The translations under genes and the position numbers were made by a program. This document shows positions 1 through 9,925 of a DNA stretch of 64,000 nt, piece by piece (position 1 is the stretch's first letter; the number at the start of each line of letters is the position of its first letter). The notes beneath the pieces are model-generated. The model was not told the DNA's origin and did not search any database. It saw only the letters and a program-made list of their open reading frames with translations. Origin of the DNA: Pandoraea apista (GTDB lineage Bacteria > Pseudomonadota > Gammaproteobacteria > Burkholderiales > Burkholderiaceae); assembly GCF_001465595.2 (NCBI RefSeq), contig NZ_CP013481.2, positions 3,100,001-3,164,000 on the forward strand, given 5' to 3'.

Positions 1-94
1 GGTTGAACAGCAGGCCGTGGATCGTGGCGAAAATGCCTCCCAGCATCACGAACGCGGCGATGGAGGCAATGAAGACGCGGGTATCGGAACACAT
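1..94 (-). CDS. Small membrane protein, C-terminus outside window
   Basis: The reverse strand opens with an ATG at 94 preceded by GAGGTGA and reads MCSDTRVFIASIAAF followed by a hydrophobic stretch and ATIHGLLFN up to the window edge. It is clearly a paralogue of the next gene (265-474): both share VxIASIAAFxxLxGxFATIHGLL at the same distance from the start. One membrane segment is visible. Function unknown; no named family recognised. Partial because the 3' end lies before base 1. Confidence 0.72.
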   Translation of the reverse strand, partial: MCSDTRVFIASIAAFVMLGGIFATIHGLLFN

Positions 95-264
95 ACGTCA
101 CCTCACAGCGAGGTCACGCGCGTTGCGAAGCGATTCAAATGAGGAAATCGACGCGACCGGCTTGTCCAGCCGGGCCGCGCGACTTTCGAACGACTTCGGC
201 GGCGTCCCTCGCTTTCCAGTGTAGGACGCACGGCGCCAAACGGTTAGCGCAAGGTTCGCGGGCC

Positions 265-474
265 TCAGGACTTCGACTTGGTGTCGCGCTCTTCGTCTCG
301 CGGCCACGGGGTGAGCATCACGACAACGAAGAGAATGCCGAACAACACCGTGACCACACCGCCGTTCATGACGTGGGTCTGGTCGTAGAGCAAACCGTGA
401 ATGGTGGCAAACGCCCCGGCCAACGTCATGAAGGCCGCAATCGAGGCAATGACGACGCGGAATTCCGAGCCCAT
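265..474 (-). CDS. Small two-segment membrane protein (69 aa)
   Basis: The start is placed at 474 because AAGGAG lies just upstream; an in-frame extension to 534 has no such site. The 69-residue product begins MGSEFRVVIASIAAF, has two hydrophobic segments (about residues 6-27 and 38-55) joined by a short loop, and ends in a charged tail (PRDEERDTKSKS). It is a tandem paralogue of the truncated gene at 1-94, lying 170 bases upstream of it on the same strand. Such short proteins are usually inner-membrane; I do not recognise a function. Confidence 0.72.
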   Translation of the reverse strand: MGSEFRVVIASIAAFMTLAGAFATIHGLLYDQTHVMNGGVVTVLFGILFVVVMLTPWPRDEERDTKSKS

Positions 475-647
475 GGCGACTCCTTGTAGTGTTCGGCAAG
501 AGTGCCGCTGACGTAACCTCTTTAGCGGCAACACCAGTCTACGCCGATCCCTACGGCCCGCCTATTGAGTCGTATGCCTAACCATCCCAAGCTTTGACGT
601 CGATCAATTCCGATGCCCGGAAACATTCCCGTGATGGGAATGATCAA

Positions 648-950
648 TCAACGCCGCGCTTCCTGACGCTTGGCCTCCCGCACCCAGCGGAAGTGTCCAC
701 TGCGCAGCAGTACGGGGCCGGCAAGCCCCATCGTCAGATATTGGCGCGTGAGCGCATGAATATCGTTGCGCCCGTGTTCGAAGGCATGCAGCAGATCGTC
801 GGCACGCGCCGAGTGTGCGCCGAAGTGATCCTCCAGCGCTTCGGCCGACACCGCGCAATCAAACGGCCGGCCATTGACGACGACGGCAAATTCGATCGTC
901 AGATCTTCGTAATTGAACACGGGACGGTGATCAGGAAACTCGATTTGCAT
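648..950 (-). CDS. DUF1488 family protein
   Basis: Starting at the ATG at 950, the 100-residue product begins MQIEFPDHRPVFNYEDLTIEF and contains the pattern of the DUF1488 family: an FPD-like opening, a beta-strand-rich middle with a conserved Cys (RPFDCAVSAEAL), then HFGAH and a helix with AFEHGRNDIHALTRQYL. The reading frame could extend upstream to 1046, but family proteins start at the MQIEFPD position. Soluble, no signal peptide. The family's role is unknown; it is common and usually single-gene in Burkholderiales. Confidence 0.72.
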   Translation of the reverse strand: MQIEFPDHRPVFNYEDLTIEFAVVVNGRPFDCAVSAEALEDHFGAHSARADDLLHAFEHGRNDIHALTRQYLTMGLAGPVLLRSGHFRWVREAKRQEARR

Positions 951-1152
951 GGTGACACCCCCGGGTTGACGAAAAGATGCGATCGACGTGTCGGCCGACA
1001 CGTTCCATCCAGCATAGTGCATCGCCAGACAATTCGCGTATCGCATCGCTTATCGGTTCGTCACGCTCGATTGCGGAAGGTTCAGTCACATACATGACCA
1101 AATGCAATGCTTCAAAACATCCACGCAAGTCTATGTTTTAAAAGAGCTATCG

Positions 1153-1719
1153 TTACCCGCCACTCTTCTGTTCTTTCAAGAACGCGACAAAGCCGGCGAC
1201 AAAGGCGGCCAGTTGTTGACGCACGGCATCGTCCTGAAGGTTGCCATCCCCGTCGAAGACCTTGTTCGCATGCGACACCATCAGACGGCCCTGCCACCAC
1301 GGGGTGGTTTGGAGCGTACGTAGCACGGGCAGCCAGGCGTTCTGGCTGAGAATCGTGCCGAAGCCGCCGGGCGATGCCCCCATGATGGCTACCGGCTTGC
1401 TCTGGAACACCCGCGCGCTATCGGCCGGTGGACGCGATAGCCAATCGAGCGCGTTCTTGAACACGCCGGGCATGCCGTTGTTGTACTCGGGGGTTGCCAG
1501 CAACAAACCGTCGGCGTTGGCGATGGCGTCTTTCAACGCGCTCACCGCATCCGGAATCCCGTCGCTTGCCTCGACGTCTCCGTCATAAAGCGGAATGCCG
1601 TGCAACGTGCGCACGTCAAGCGTCACCCCCGCAGGCGCCAACGTCTTCGCCGCAGCCAGTAACGCGGTGTTGTATGAGCCCTTGCGCAGGCTGCCGGACA
1701 AACCAATGATCGTCGTCAT
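1153..1719 (-). CDS. NADPH-dependent FMN reductase family protein
   Basis: The start at 1719 follows AAAGGAG; the frame stays open further upstream but without a ribosome site. The 188-residue product opens MTTIIGLSGSLRKGSYN, the phosphate-binding loop of the flavodoxin-like NADPH:FMN reductase/quinone reductase family, and later has LLLATPEYNNGMPGVFKNALDW, the family's second signature (the P-E-Y-N motif contacting FMN). It probably reduces FMN or quinones with NADPH in the cytoplasm. It lies 70 bases downstream of astB on the same strand and may be co-transcribed, but has no known role in arginine breakdown. Confidence 0.85.
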   Translation of the reverse strand: MTTIIGLSGSLRKGSYNTALLAAAKTLAPAGVTLDVRTLHGIPLYDGDVEASDGIPDAVSALKDAIANADGLLLATPEYNNGMPGVFKNALDWLSRPPADSARVFQSKPVAIMGASPGGFGTILSQNAWLPVLRTLQTTPWWQGRLMVSHANKVFDGDGNLQDDAVRQQLAAFVAGFVAFLKEQKSGG

Positions 1720-1789
1720 CGAGTCGACTCCTTTCGTCACAGATAGGAAGCAATGGCGGCGGGGCAACAGCTCCGCCGGCAGGTCATGT

Positions 1790-3151
1790 TCACGCGTCGC
1801 GCTGGAATGGGTAAAGGCTGCCCAGGCCAAGCAACCGCGTGAGTTCATCGAGCGCCGTGCGGGATTCGTCGAGCAGTGCCGGATCGGCCAGATCGCTCAC
1901 CGATAGCCGGTCACGATAGTGGCGCTTCACCCAGTCGGTAAGTGTCGCGAATCGCGCCTCGTCAATCCAGAGTCCTGCGTGCGCGGCGCGACGCTCCGCT
2001 TCGGTCAGCACCACCCGGAGCCGCAGACACGCAGGGCCGCCGCCGTTGCGCATGCTCTCACGCAGATCGAACACCCGTAGCTCACGAATCGGCCCGCCAC
2101 TGGCTGCCAGCGATTCGAGATAACGCCAGACTGCGGGGCGCTCGCGGCACTCTTGCGGGACCACGAGACACATGCCGCCGCCCGCCTGTGCGGCGCGCAC
2201 CAGCAACTGGCTGTTGAAGAGGTAACTGCCGACAGCATCCTCTATCGAGACCTCCGCGTCGGACACCTCGATCACCTGCAACTGCACGCCTCTGGCCGCC
2301 AACCGGTCGTGCAGCGTTGCCAGCACGGCCGCCTGATCGACGAACGCCAGCGCGTGGCAAAACAGCACGTTGCCATTGCCCACGGCAATCACGTCGTTGT
2401 GGAAGACACCGGCATCGATGGCGTCGGGGTGCTGCTGCGCAAACACTACGTCTTCCTCAGCCAGTCCGTGCAACCGGGCAATCGCCTGACTCGCCTGCAA
2501 CGTTTGGCGTGCGGGAAACCGGCGCGGCGCCGTTCCGCTCGCCATATCGTCCCGTCCATAGACGAAAAACTCGATGCCCCGCTCGCCGTACGCGCCGCAA
2601 AACCGCGTGTGGTTCGCCGCGCCCTCATCTCCCAAGGACGGCCAACCCGGCAGCGCATCGTGATGCGCGAAGTGCGCCTCGCCGGGGAACGCCGCGCGCA
2701 GGATCCGCGATGTCGTGTCGTGCTCGATGGCGCGATGCAGCTTGCTGCACAGATTCGCCGCCGTGAAATGCACCCGGCCGTCGGCTGTGTCTGCCGACGG
2801 GCTGACAGTGGCGGCATTGGCCGTCCACATGCTCGCCGCCGAACAGGCGGCCCCCAGCAGTGCGGGGTCGGTGCGGGCGGCCTCGCGAATGACAGCGCGG
2901 TCGTCGCCAGCGAAACCGAGCGTACGTAACAACGCAACCGACGGGCGCTCTTGCGGTGGCAATACGCCCTGTGCGTAGCCGAGATCGGCCAACGCCTTCA
3001 TCTTGGCAAGGCCTTGCAGCGCCGCCTCGCGAGGGTTGGATACGCGATTGGCGTTGTTTGCCGAAGCAACGTTGCCGAACGACAACCCCGCATAGTTGTG
3101 CGTGGGGCCGACCAATCCATCGAAGTTGGCTTCGAGGGCAGAACGCATCAT
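1790..3151 (-). CDS. astB: N-succinylarginine dihydrolase
   Basis: Second step of the arginine succinyltransferase pathway: hydrolyses N2-succinylarginine to succinylornithine, ammonia and CO2. The protein opens with [23 protein letters not shown], the typical AstB N-terminus, and shows the amidinotransferase-fold residues expected ([17 protein letters not shown], and [14 protein letters not shown] with the catalytic Cys near the end). About 453 residues, usual length. AGGA six bases upstream supports the ATG at 3151 (3148 is an equally possible ATG). It follows astD by about 50 bases on the same strand, so the two form an operon. Confidence 0.95.
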   Translation of the reverse strand: MMRSALEANFDGLVGPTHNYAGLSFGNVASANNANRVSNPREAALQGLAKMKALADLGYAQGVLPPQERPSVALLRTLGFAGDDRAVIREAARTDPALLGAACSAASMWTANAATVSPSADTADGRVHFTAANLCSKLHRAIEHDTTSRILRAAFPGEAHFAHHDALPGWPSLGDEGAANHTRFCGAYGERGIEFFVYGRDDMASGTAPRRFPARQTLQASQAIARLHGLAEEDVVFAQQHPDAIDAGVFHNDVIAVGNGNVLFCHALAFVDQAAVLATLHDRLAARGVQLQVIEVSDAEVSIEDAVGSYLFNSQLLVRAAQAGGGMCLVVPQECRERPAVWRYLESLAASGGPIRELRVFDLRESMRNGGGPACLRLRVVLTEAERRAAHAGLWIDEARFATLTDWVKRHYRDRLSVSDLADPALLDESRTALDELTRLLGLGSLYPFQRDA

Positions 3152-3197
3152 GTCAATTCCTGAGAAAACCAAAAGTCAGATCAAACCAATACGACGA

Positions 3198-4833
<1,636 letters not shown>

Positions 4834-4889
4834 GTCGCGCGAGCGACACGCATAGAATACCAATCTGAGTTTTTTGGAGAGCTATTATC

Positions 4890-5954
4890 ATGACCGACGT
4901 CAATCGTTCGGCCCTGCGCCACTGGCTAAGCGATGTTCGGGAATCGCGCGATGCTACCCCCGATGAAGGCATCGATCCCTGCGGGGTTCGCTGGCAACGG
5001 CACGCCGAGGGCGTGCTTGAGTTGACGCCCGCCAACGCAGGCCATTCCGACGACACCAACGCCGACACCGCAGGGAAATCTCGCGGCGGGCGCTTCGACG
5101 CCATTCTGTCTTGCGGCATTCATGGCGACGAAACGGCGCCGATCGAAATCGTCGACGGCATACTGCGCGACATCGCCGACGGCCGTCTGACGCTGCGCGA
5201 GCGGTTGCTCGTCATTCTCGGCAACCCGGACGCCGTGCGCGCCGGCAAGCGATATCTCGAGTACGACCTGAACCGCCTGTTCCATGGGGCACATGCGAAG
5301 CGTGCCGAATCGCCCGCCGTGCAGCGAGCCCGCGAACTCGAAGTGATCGTGGCTCAGTTCTTTGCCGGGGTCGACGGTGTGCGCAGGCAACGCCGGCATG
5401 TCGATATGCACACCGCAATTCGCGCGTCGCTCTTTACCCGTTTTGCAGTCGTGCCGGGCACCCCGGAGCGTCCGCCGAGCGATCAGTGGATCGACGCCCT
5501 GGCCGCGGCCGAGATCGAGGCGGTCATGCGCACCGACCAGCCGTCCGTCACGTTTTCGTACTACACCTGCGCGCGATTTGGCGCAGAGAGCTGCACGCTG
5601 GAGCTAGGCAAGGTGGCTCCGTTCGGACAGAACCGTCTGGCCGATTTCGATGGGATCGACGCCGCACTGCGACGCTGGCTGTCCGGCGGCGAGATGGCAC
5701 AGCGCGACGATGGCCGCGTTCTGCAAGCGCAACGCTTTCGTGTGGCCGCCGAGATCGTGCGCCGAACCGACGCCTTCGTTCTCGACGTGCCCGCCGATAC
5801 GCCGAACTTCACGCCCTACGCTGCGGGCACCGTGCTCGCACGCGACGGCGAGAACACCTACACCGTCTCGCACCCCGAGGAGCGCATCGTGTTCCCCAAC
5901 CCCAACGTTGCAAACGGCTTGCGGGCCGGAGTCATGGTCGTGCCCGACGCCTGA
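4890..5954 (+). CDS. astE: Succinylglutamate desuccinylase
   Basis: Last step of the arginine succinyltransferase pathway: splits N-succinylglutamate into succinate and glutamate. A zinc carboxypeptidase-like protein (AstE/AspA family) with the metal site visible as CGIHGDETAPIEIVD (His and Glu ligands) and VDMHTAIR (third His), plus the DLNRLFHG motif. 354 residues, slightly longer than usual. GGAG 10 bases ahead of the ATG supports the start. It is divergent from astD-astB; in the classical Pseudomonas aru operon it is the last gene in the same direction, so local rearrangement has occurred. Confidence 0.93.
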   Translation: MTDVNRSALRHWLSDVRESRDATPDEGIDPCGVRWQRHAEGVLELTPANAGHSDDTNADTAGKSRGGRFDAILSCGIHGDETAPIEIVDGILRDIADGRLTLRERLLVILGNPDAVRAGKRYLEYDLNRLFHGAHAKRAESPAVQRARELEVIVAQFFAGVDGVRRQRRHVDMHTAIRASLFTRFAVVPGTPERPPSDQWIDALAAAEIEAVMRTDQPSVTFSYYTCARFGAESCTLELGKVAPFGQNRLADFDGIDAALRRWLSGGEMAQRDDGRVLQAQRFRVAAEIVRRTDAFVLDVPADTPNFTPYAAGTVLARDGENTYTVSHPEERIVFPNPNVANGLRAGVMVVPDA

Positions 5955-5967
5955 CCGGTGCCCTGTG

Positions 5968-5992
5968 GCGCGGCGCGTAAGGCCCGCCGCGC
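5968..5992 (+). terminator. Hairpin after astE, no T-run
   Basis: An 8-bp perfect GC stem (GCGCGGCG / CGCCGCGC) with a 9-base loop lies 14 bases after the astE stop. No T-tract follows, so it may act as an mRNA 3' stabiliser rather than an intrinsic terminator. Confidence 0.3.
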
Positions 5993-6197
5993 AGAATGGC
6001 GGGCGTTCGCGGATTTCGGTAGCAACGCGGCGGCCGGTGAGGCGGTAAGCCTACGCAGCGTCGCGAATTAACGACTTCAAACGGCTGTCCGGACGTGGCC
6101 GCAGCGGGGCGATGCGCGTAGCATCGCCCGCTTCATTTCGTCTTTTCACGCCTGCGGCCCGGCACTTCGCTGTCGGCCGAGTCCCGCTACCGATGCC

Positions 6198-8105
6198 ATG
6201 CCCCACGGATGCTTCCCTTGTTTGCCCTCCCATAGCCCCTCCAGCGTTACCTCTTCAGCGCAAGAACCATCGACACCGCTCGCCGAAGACTTCGCCCGCG
6301 CTCAGCAAGCGGCAGTGCATGACAGCATGACGGTCAACGCGTTGCCGTGGCTCGCGGCAGCGTTGCAGACGCGCGCTGGCGTTGGCGTGTCGCGAGAGCC
6401 TGCGGCATTGACACCGATATCGATGGGGCGCCGGTCGTCGGCCCCGGCCACTCCGTCATCGCGAACGTCGACGGTCGACGCCCCCGTCTTCGCCATCGAT
6501 ATGTTTGTGGGCTGCGACGCCGATCGCGCACGACGCATCTTCGACTCGCTTTGGCAAGACGTTGCCATACCGGCGCTACGCGCGATGGGGACGTCGCCTG
6601 CGTCAGACCATTGGCAGGACACCCTTGAGCAGTTCAGGCAAAGGGGGATAGGCGACACGCAGCAAACTGCCGTCAGCCATGCGGCGCATCCTTGGCACGA
6701 CACGTTGCACATGCATCTGCACAGACACGCACGGAGGCTCGCGCATCAAGGGTTCGATGTGGCCGACGTGACCGACCGGCTCGAAGTGCTGTTACGCGAG
6801 CTGCGGCCGGGCTTCTCATGGCGCTCGTTTTACATCGGCACAATGCGCGACGCCATGCCGTTTGCTGTTGGCTCCGCCCTCATGTCGCTGCTGGCCGAAT
6901 CGACCGACCCCACGCGCTCGCAAGCATGGCTATGGCCGCCCTTGGCTGCGCTGGGCGTCGTTCTGGTCAACCTGATTGGCATGGCCGGTTTCAACACCAC
7001 GCAAGTGCGATACCGGAACCGGATCGCACGCACGACCCCTGCACCGGGATTGGAGGGATTGAACGCGATTCTGGCGACTCCATATCGGGCGGCCTTCGCA
7101 CAGGTACTCGGTTTTGTCTTCTGCTACGGCGTTCTGCGTAACGGCGCCCGTTACGGCATCGAGCGTGTCGTGTCGCACCTCTTGCCGGGTATTCTCACGC
7201 GCCGCTTCGGCGACACCTTGCATGCGGCGCTCGAATTGCCGCTGACACCGATTCCCGGCCTTCTGCTGCTGCCCATCATCCACCAGTTGGGAATGACACG
7301 GCACAGCGCCAGCCTGCAAGTCCTGACACAGCACAACTTCACGGCGTTGATCGAGGCCGCAGGGCACGCGCCTGCGCGGACAGACCGGCGCTCGTCCGTC
7401 AACACTTTTTTCCGCGATTTCTCCGCCTTGCTCCAGTCCACCCCGCCCAGACTTATCTGGTTTGCGCTCACCCTCACGTTTTACTATCTGGCGTGGATGG
7501 GCGACTACGCAGCGCACACTCACGCCGACGACGTAGCGCCTGATGACGACCCTCAGGCGCGCAACGTGACATTGCCGACCGCCGGGCCCCGTTCCCCGAC
7601 GGCAGCGGAGGAAGCTCATGTCTTTGCGGTACTTGACGTCCTTTACGGCGTCATCGGTCTCATTTTCTCGATCAGCGAGACCGCCGCGCAACGTGAGGAC
7701 ATTCGCACGGCACACGAGCGGCGCTCGCCACAGCAAAAGATCAGCACCAGCACCCTCGTGACGGTCGCCGATTCGGGCGTGTCCTCGGGAGACTCGTCGC
7801 CAAGGCCTCTTGACAGCCCGAGCAGTCCCAGCCGCCCTGATAGCCCCGGTGACAGCGACGTCAACAACAACGGGCTCCGGGGAACATCATTCGGCTTTCC
7901 AGAATCGGATGTGCCGGCCGCATCGGGCGCATCGGGTCACCGAGCCGCCAACGTACCCCAATCGCCCTCAAGGCCGTCCGGTGCCCGGCGGCATGGTGCG
8001 ACCACGGTGCCCGGCGTGTTATGTCGGGCGACGGAGCCCCGTTGGTGGCGCAGTCCCTCGCCAGATCTCACGGACGACGACGTACAGCAATCGACCCCGC
8101 TATAA
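6198..8105 (+). CDS. Unrecognised polytopic membrane protein with Ser/Pro-rich termini
   Basis: A 635-residue protein I cannot assign to a family. Residues 1-95 are rich in Ser, Pro, Thr and Ala. A soluble region (about 95-205) with many His/Arg (HMHLHRHARR) follows. Hydrophobic segments lie near 213-233, 244-265, 298-314, 346-362, 418-435 and 474-493. The last 130 residues are disordered-looking, Ser/Pro/Asp-rich and end in PDLTDDDVQQSTPL. There is no classical signal peptide. The start is uncertain: no good ribosome site precedes 6198, and ATG at 6327 is an alternative. Neighbours (astE, AI-2E permease) give no functional hint. The low-complexity N-terminus, internal membrane segments and disordered tail resemble some type III-secreted membrane proteins, but that is speculation. 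Confidence 0.75.
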   Translation: MPHGCFPCLPSHSPSSVTSSAQEPSTPLAEDFARAQQAAVHDSMTVNALPWLAAALQTRAGVGVSREPAALTPISMGRRSSAPATPSSRTSTVDAPVFAIDMFVGCDADRARRIFDSLWQDVAIPALRAMGTSPASDHWQDTLEQFRQRGIGDTQQTAVSHAAHPWHDTLHMHLHRHARRLAHQGFDVADVTDRLEVLLRELRPGFSWRSFYIGTMRDAMPFAVGSALMSLLAESTDPTRSQAWLWPPLAALGVVLVNLIGMAGFNTTQVRYRNRIARTTPAPGLEGLNAILATPYRAAFAQVLGFVFCYGVLRNGARYGIERVVSHLLPGILTRRFGDTLHAALELPLTPIPGLLLLPIIHQLGMTRHSASLQVLTQHNFTALIEAAGHAPARTDRRSSVNTFFRDFSALLQSTPPRLIWFALTLTFYYLAWMGDYAAHTHADDVAPDDDPQARNVTLPTAGPRSPTAAEEAHVFAVLDVLYGVIGLIFSISETAAQREDIRTAHERRSPQQKISTSTLVTVADSGVSSGDSSPRPLDSPSSPSRPDSPGDSDVNNNGLRGTSFGFPESDVPAASGASGHRAANVPQSPSRPSGARRHGATTVPGVLCRATEPRWWRSPSPDLTDDDVQQSTPL

Positions 8106-8237
8106 GGCAGCGGCGCGACACACTTGCCGTGCCCGCCTTCGCGTGGCATCGTGTTTCCCATGCGCACACGGTCTGCAAGACGTGTACCGCTGGACGCGTG
8201 ACAACACGTGTCTGTCCCCCTGCCTGCCGGAGCACCC

Positions 8238-9407
8238 ATGCTTTCCACGACCCCGAGCGAACTCGCCCGAAACTTGCTGATCATCCTTGTCCTCAGTGCG
8301 CTGATGATCGGTACGTTATGGGTGTTGCTCCCCTTTCTACCGGCGTTCATCTGGGCCGTGACGATCGTCGCGTCCACCTGGCCATTGCTCATCGGCCTGC
8401 AACGACGTCTGTGGGGCAAACGATGGCTGGCCACCACGGTGATGATCTTCGGCATGCTGGTGATCGTTGTCGCGCCCTTGTCCGCCGCCGTCGGCACATT
8501 GATCGGACATGCCTCCGATATCAGCGATCAGGTACACACCATCGGTCAACGTGGCCTGCCGATGCCACCCGACTGGCTCGCCCGCATTCCGGTGATCGGC
8601 CAACGCGCGAGCGACGAGTGGCAAGCGCTGGCGGTTGCCGGTCCAGGGGGCCTGGTCTCCAAGGTGCAGCCCTATGCCGTCAAAGCCGCTTCGTGGGGTT
8701 TCTCAAAGCTCGGCTCAGTCGGCCTGCTCGTAGTTCACCTCGGACTGACGCTCATCATCTCGGGCATTCTTTTCATGCAGGGCGAACGCGCGGCGCGGGC
8801 GCTGATTCGCATGGCGAGACGCCTTGGCGGCGATCGCGGAGAGGAATCGGTACGGCTTGCGGGCATGTCGATTCGTGCGGTGGCGCTCGGCATTGTGGTC
8901 ACGGCGGTGACGCAGTCGTTGCTCGGCGGTCTGGGACTGTGGCTGACGGGTGTGCCGCTGTCCGGCTTCCTGACGGCGCTCATGCTGGTGCTGTGTATCG
9001 CACAGATCGGCCCCTTCCCCGTGCTGCTATCGAGCGTTGCATGGCTTTACTGGCAAGACAGCCCAACACTGGCCACGTTGCTGTTGGTGCTCTCGGTATT
9101 TATCGGCATGCTCGATAATGTGATGCGTCCGATGCTCATCCGGCGCGGTGCGGATTTGCCGATGACACTGATTCTCGCGGGCGTGCTCGGTGGCATGCTC
9201 ACGTTCGGTATCGTCGGCTTGTTCGTCGGCCCCGTGATTCTTGCGGTGACGTACACGTTGCTGATGGCGTGGATCAATGAAGGACTGAACCGTCCGCCAC
9301 TGGCGCCCAGCGGAGCGCCCGCGGCAACGTCATCGGTGCCGGAGACGTCATCGGCGGTCGATACCACCGCCAAACTGCCGGTAACGCCTGACGATAAGCG
9401 CCACTGA
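8238..9407 (+). CDS. AI-2E family transporter (PerM/TqsA superfamily)
   Basis: A 389-residue integral membrane protein of the AI-2E/PerM family. An N-terminal hydrophobic pair (LLIILVLSALMIGTLWVLLPFLPAF), a long extramembrane helical region (about 95-165), then a C-terminal block of five or so segments with the family's GDRGEESVRLAGMSIRAVALGIVVTAVTQSLLGG and DNVMRPMLI motifs. Family members export quorum signals, ions or small molecules; substrate here is unknown. GGAG six bases ahead supports ATG 8238 over the GTG at 8208. The tail (about residues 345-389) is Ala/Ser/Thr-rich. Confidence 0.88.
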   Translation: MLSTTPSELARNLLIILVLSALMIGTLWVLLPFLPAFIWAVTIVASTWPLLIGLQRRLWGKRWLATTVMIFGMLVIVVAPLSAAVGTLIGHASDISDQVHTIGQRGLPMPPDWLARIPVIGQRASDEWQALAVAGPGGLVSKVQPYAVKAASWGFSKLGSVGLLVVHLGLTLIISGILFMQGERAARALIRMARRLGGDRGEESVRLAGMSIRAVALGIVVTAVTQSLLGGLGLWLTGVPLSGFLTALMLVLCIAQIGPFPVLLSSVAWLYWQDSPTLATLLLVLSVFIGMLDNVMRPMLIRRGADLPMTLILAGVLGGMLTFGIVGLFVGPVILAVTYTLLMAWINEGLNRPPLAPSGAPAATSSVPETSSAVDTTAKLPVTPDDKRH

Positions 9408-9497
9408 TGTCTGCGTTGGATAACACAGGCCCGTAACGCAAACAGGACACATTTTTCGGACGGCTTCACCTGTCGCTCTGCGTGTCCGCATGGCTAA

Positions 9498-9531
9498 ATA
9501 TCTCCCGTATCCACGTGATTCCGGGAGATAT
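9498..9531 (+). promoter_or_regulatory. Perfect 10-bp inverted repeat covering a ribosome binding site
   Basis: ATATCTCCCG (9498-9507) and CGGGAGATAT (9522-9531) form a perfect 10-bp stem with a 14-base loop that itself contains the palindrome CACGTG. The GGGAG in the right arm is the only good ribosome site for the ORF starting at 9535, so in RNA the hairpin would hide it. In DNA it could equally be an operator. Confidence 0.5.
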
Positions 9532-9534
9532 CAC

Positions 9535-9792
9535 ATGCCGCACGCCCCCCCCACCCACGGACCGCTGACACCGAAGACACCACTCACGCCCAAGCCCCCG
9601 GCGCGGCGCTCGCTACGCGTGCCCCGCCGCGCGCGGCTCGGCGATCCGCCCCTGTTACGCCGGGTCGGCGATGAACTCGCCTACACTCCCACGCGCTGCC
9701 GCGTGAGCGCGGGCCTCAAGGGCCGTGCCGATCCCTGGTGGCAACGCTTGTCACCGTCACGCCCGGGCCACAACAGCACGCCCGAACCCTGA
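9535..9792 (+). CDS. Small Pro/Arg-rich hypothetical protein (85 aa)
   Basis: From the ATG at 9535, eight bases after GGGAG, the frame encodes a basic, proline-rich 85-residue protein with a PLTPKTPLTPKPP near-repeat and no membrane segment. No family recognised. The start could be 9490 in frame, but that ATG has no ribosome site and lies before the inverted repeat. In GC-rich DNA such ORFs can be spurious; the perfectly placed ribosome site and hairpin are the reasons for listing it. Confidence 0.42.
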   Translation: MPHAPPTHGPLTPKTPLTPKPPARRSLRVPRRARLGDPPLLRRVGDELAYTPTRCRVSAGLKGRADPWWQRLSPSRPGHNSTPEP

Positions 9793-9811
9793 GCGCGGGC
9801 ACCCAAAGACA

Positions 9812-9844
9812 AACGCGCCGGCCGGCGAACCGGCACGACGCGTT
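9812..9844 (-). terminator. Two-tier hairpin downstream of fahA
   Basis: AACGCG/CGCGTT (6 bp) encloses GCCGG-CGAA-CCGGC (5 bp with a tetraloop). On the reverse strand it is followed by TGTCTTTGGG. It sits 80 bases after the fahA stop, between fahA and the convergent small ORF, and is a plausible weak terminator. Confidence 0.4.
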
Positions 9845-9925
9845 GTGCGTGCTTGTCTCTGCTGACCCGGCAAGCGTCCGGCGCTATGCCGGCCGGAGGT
9901 ACCGCGCTTGTCGGGCTAACCGCAG

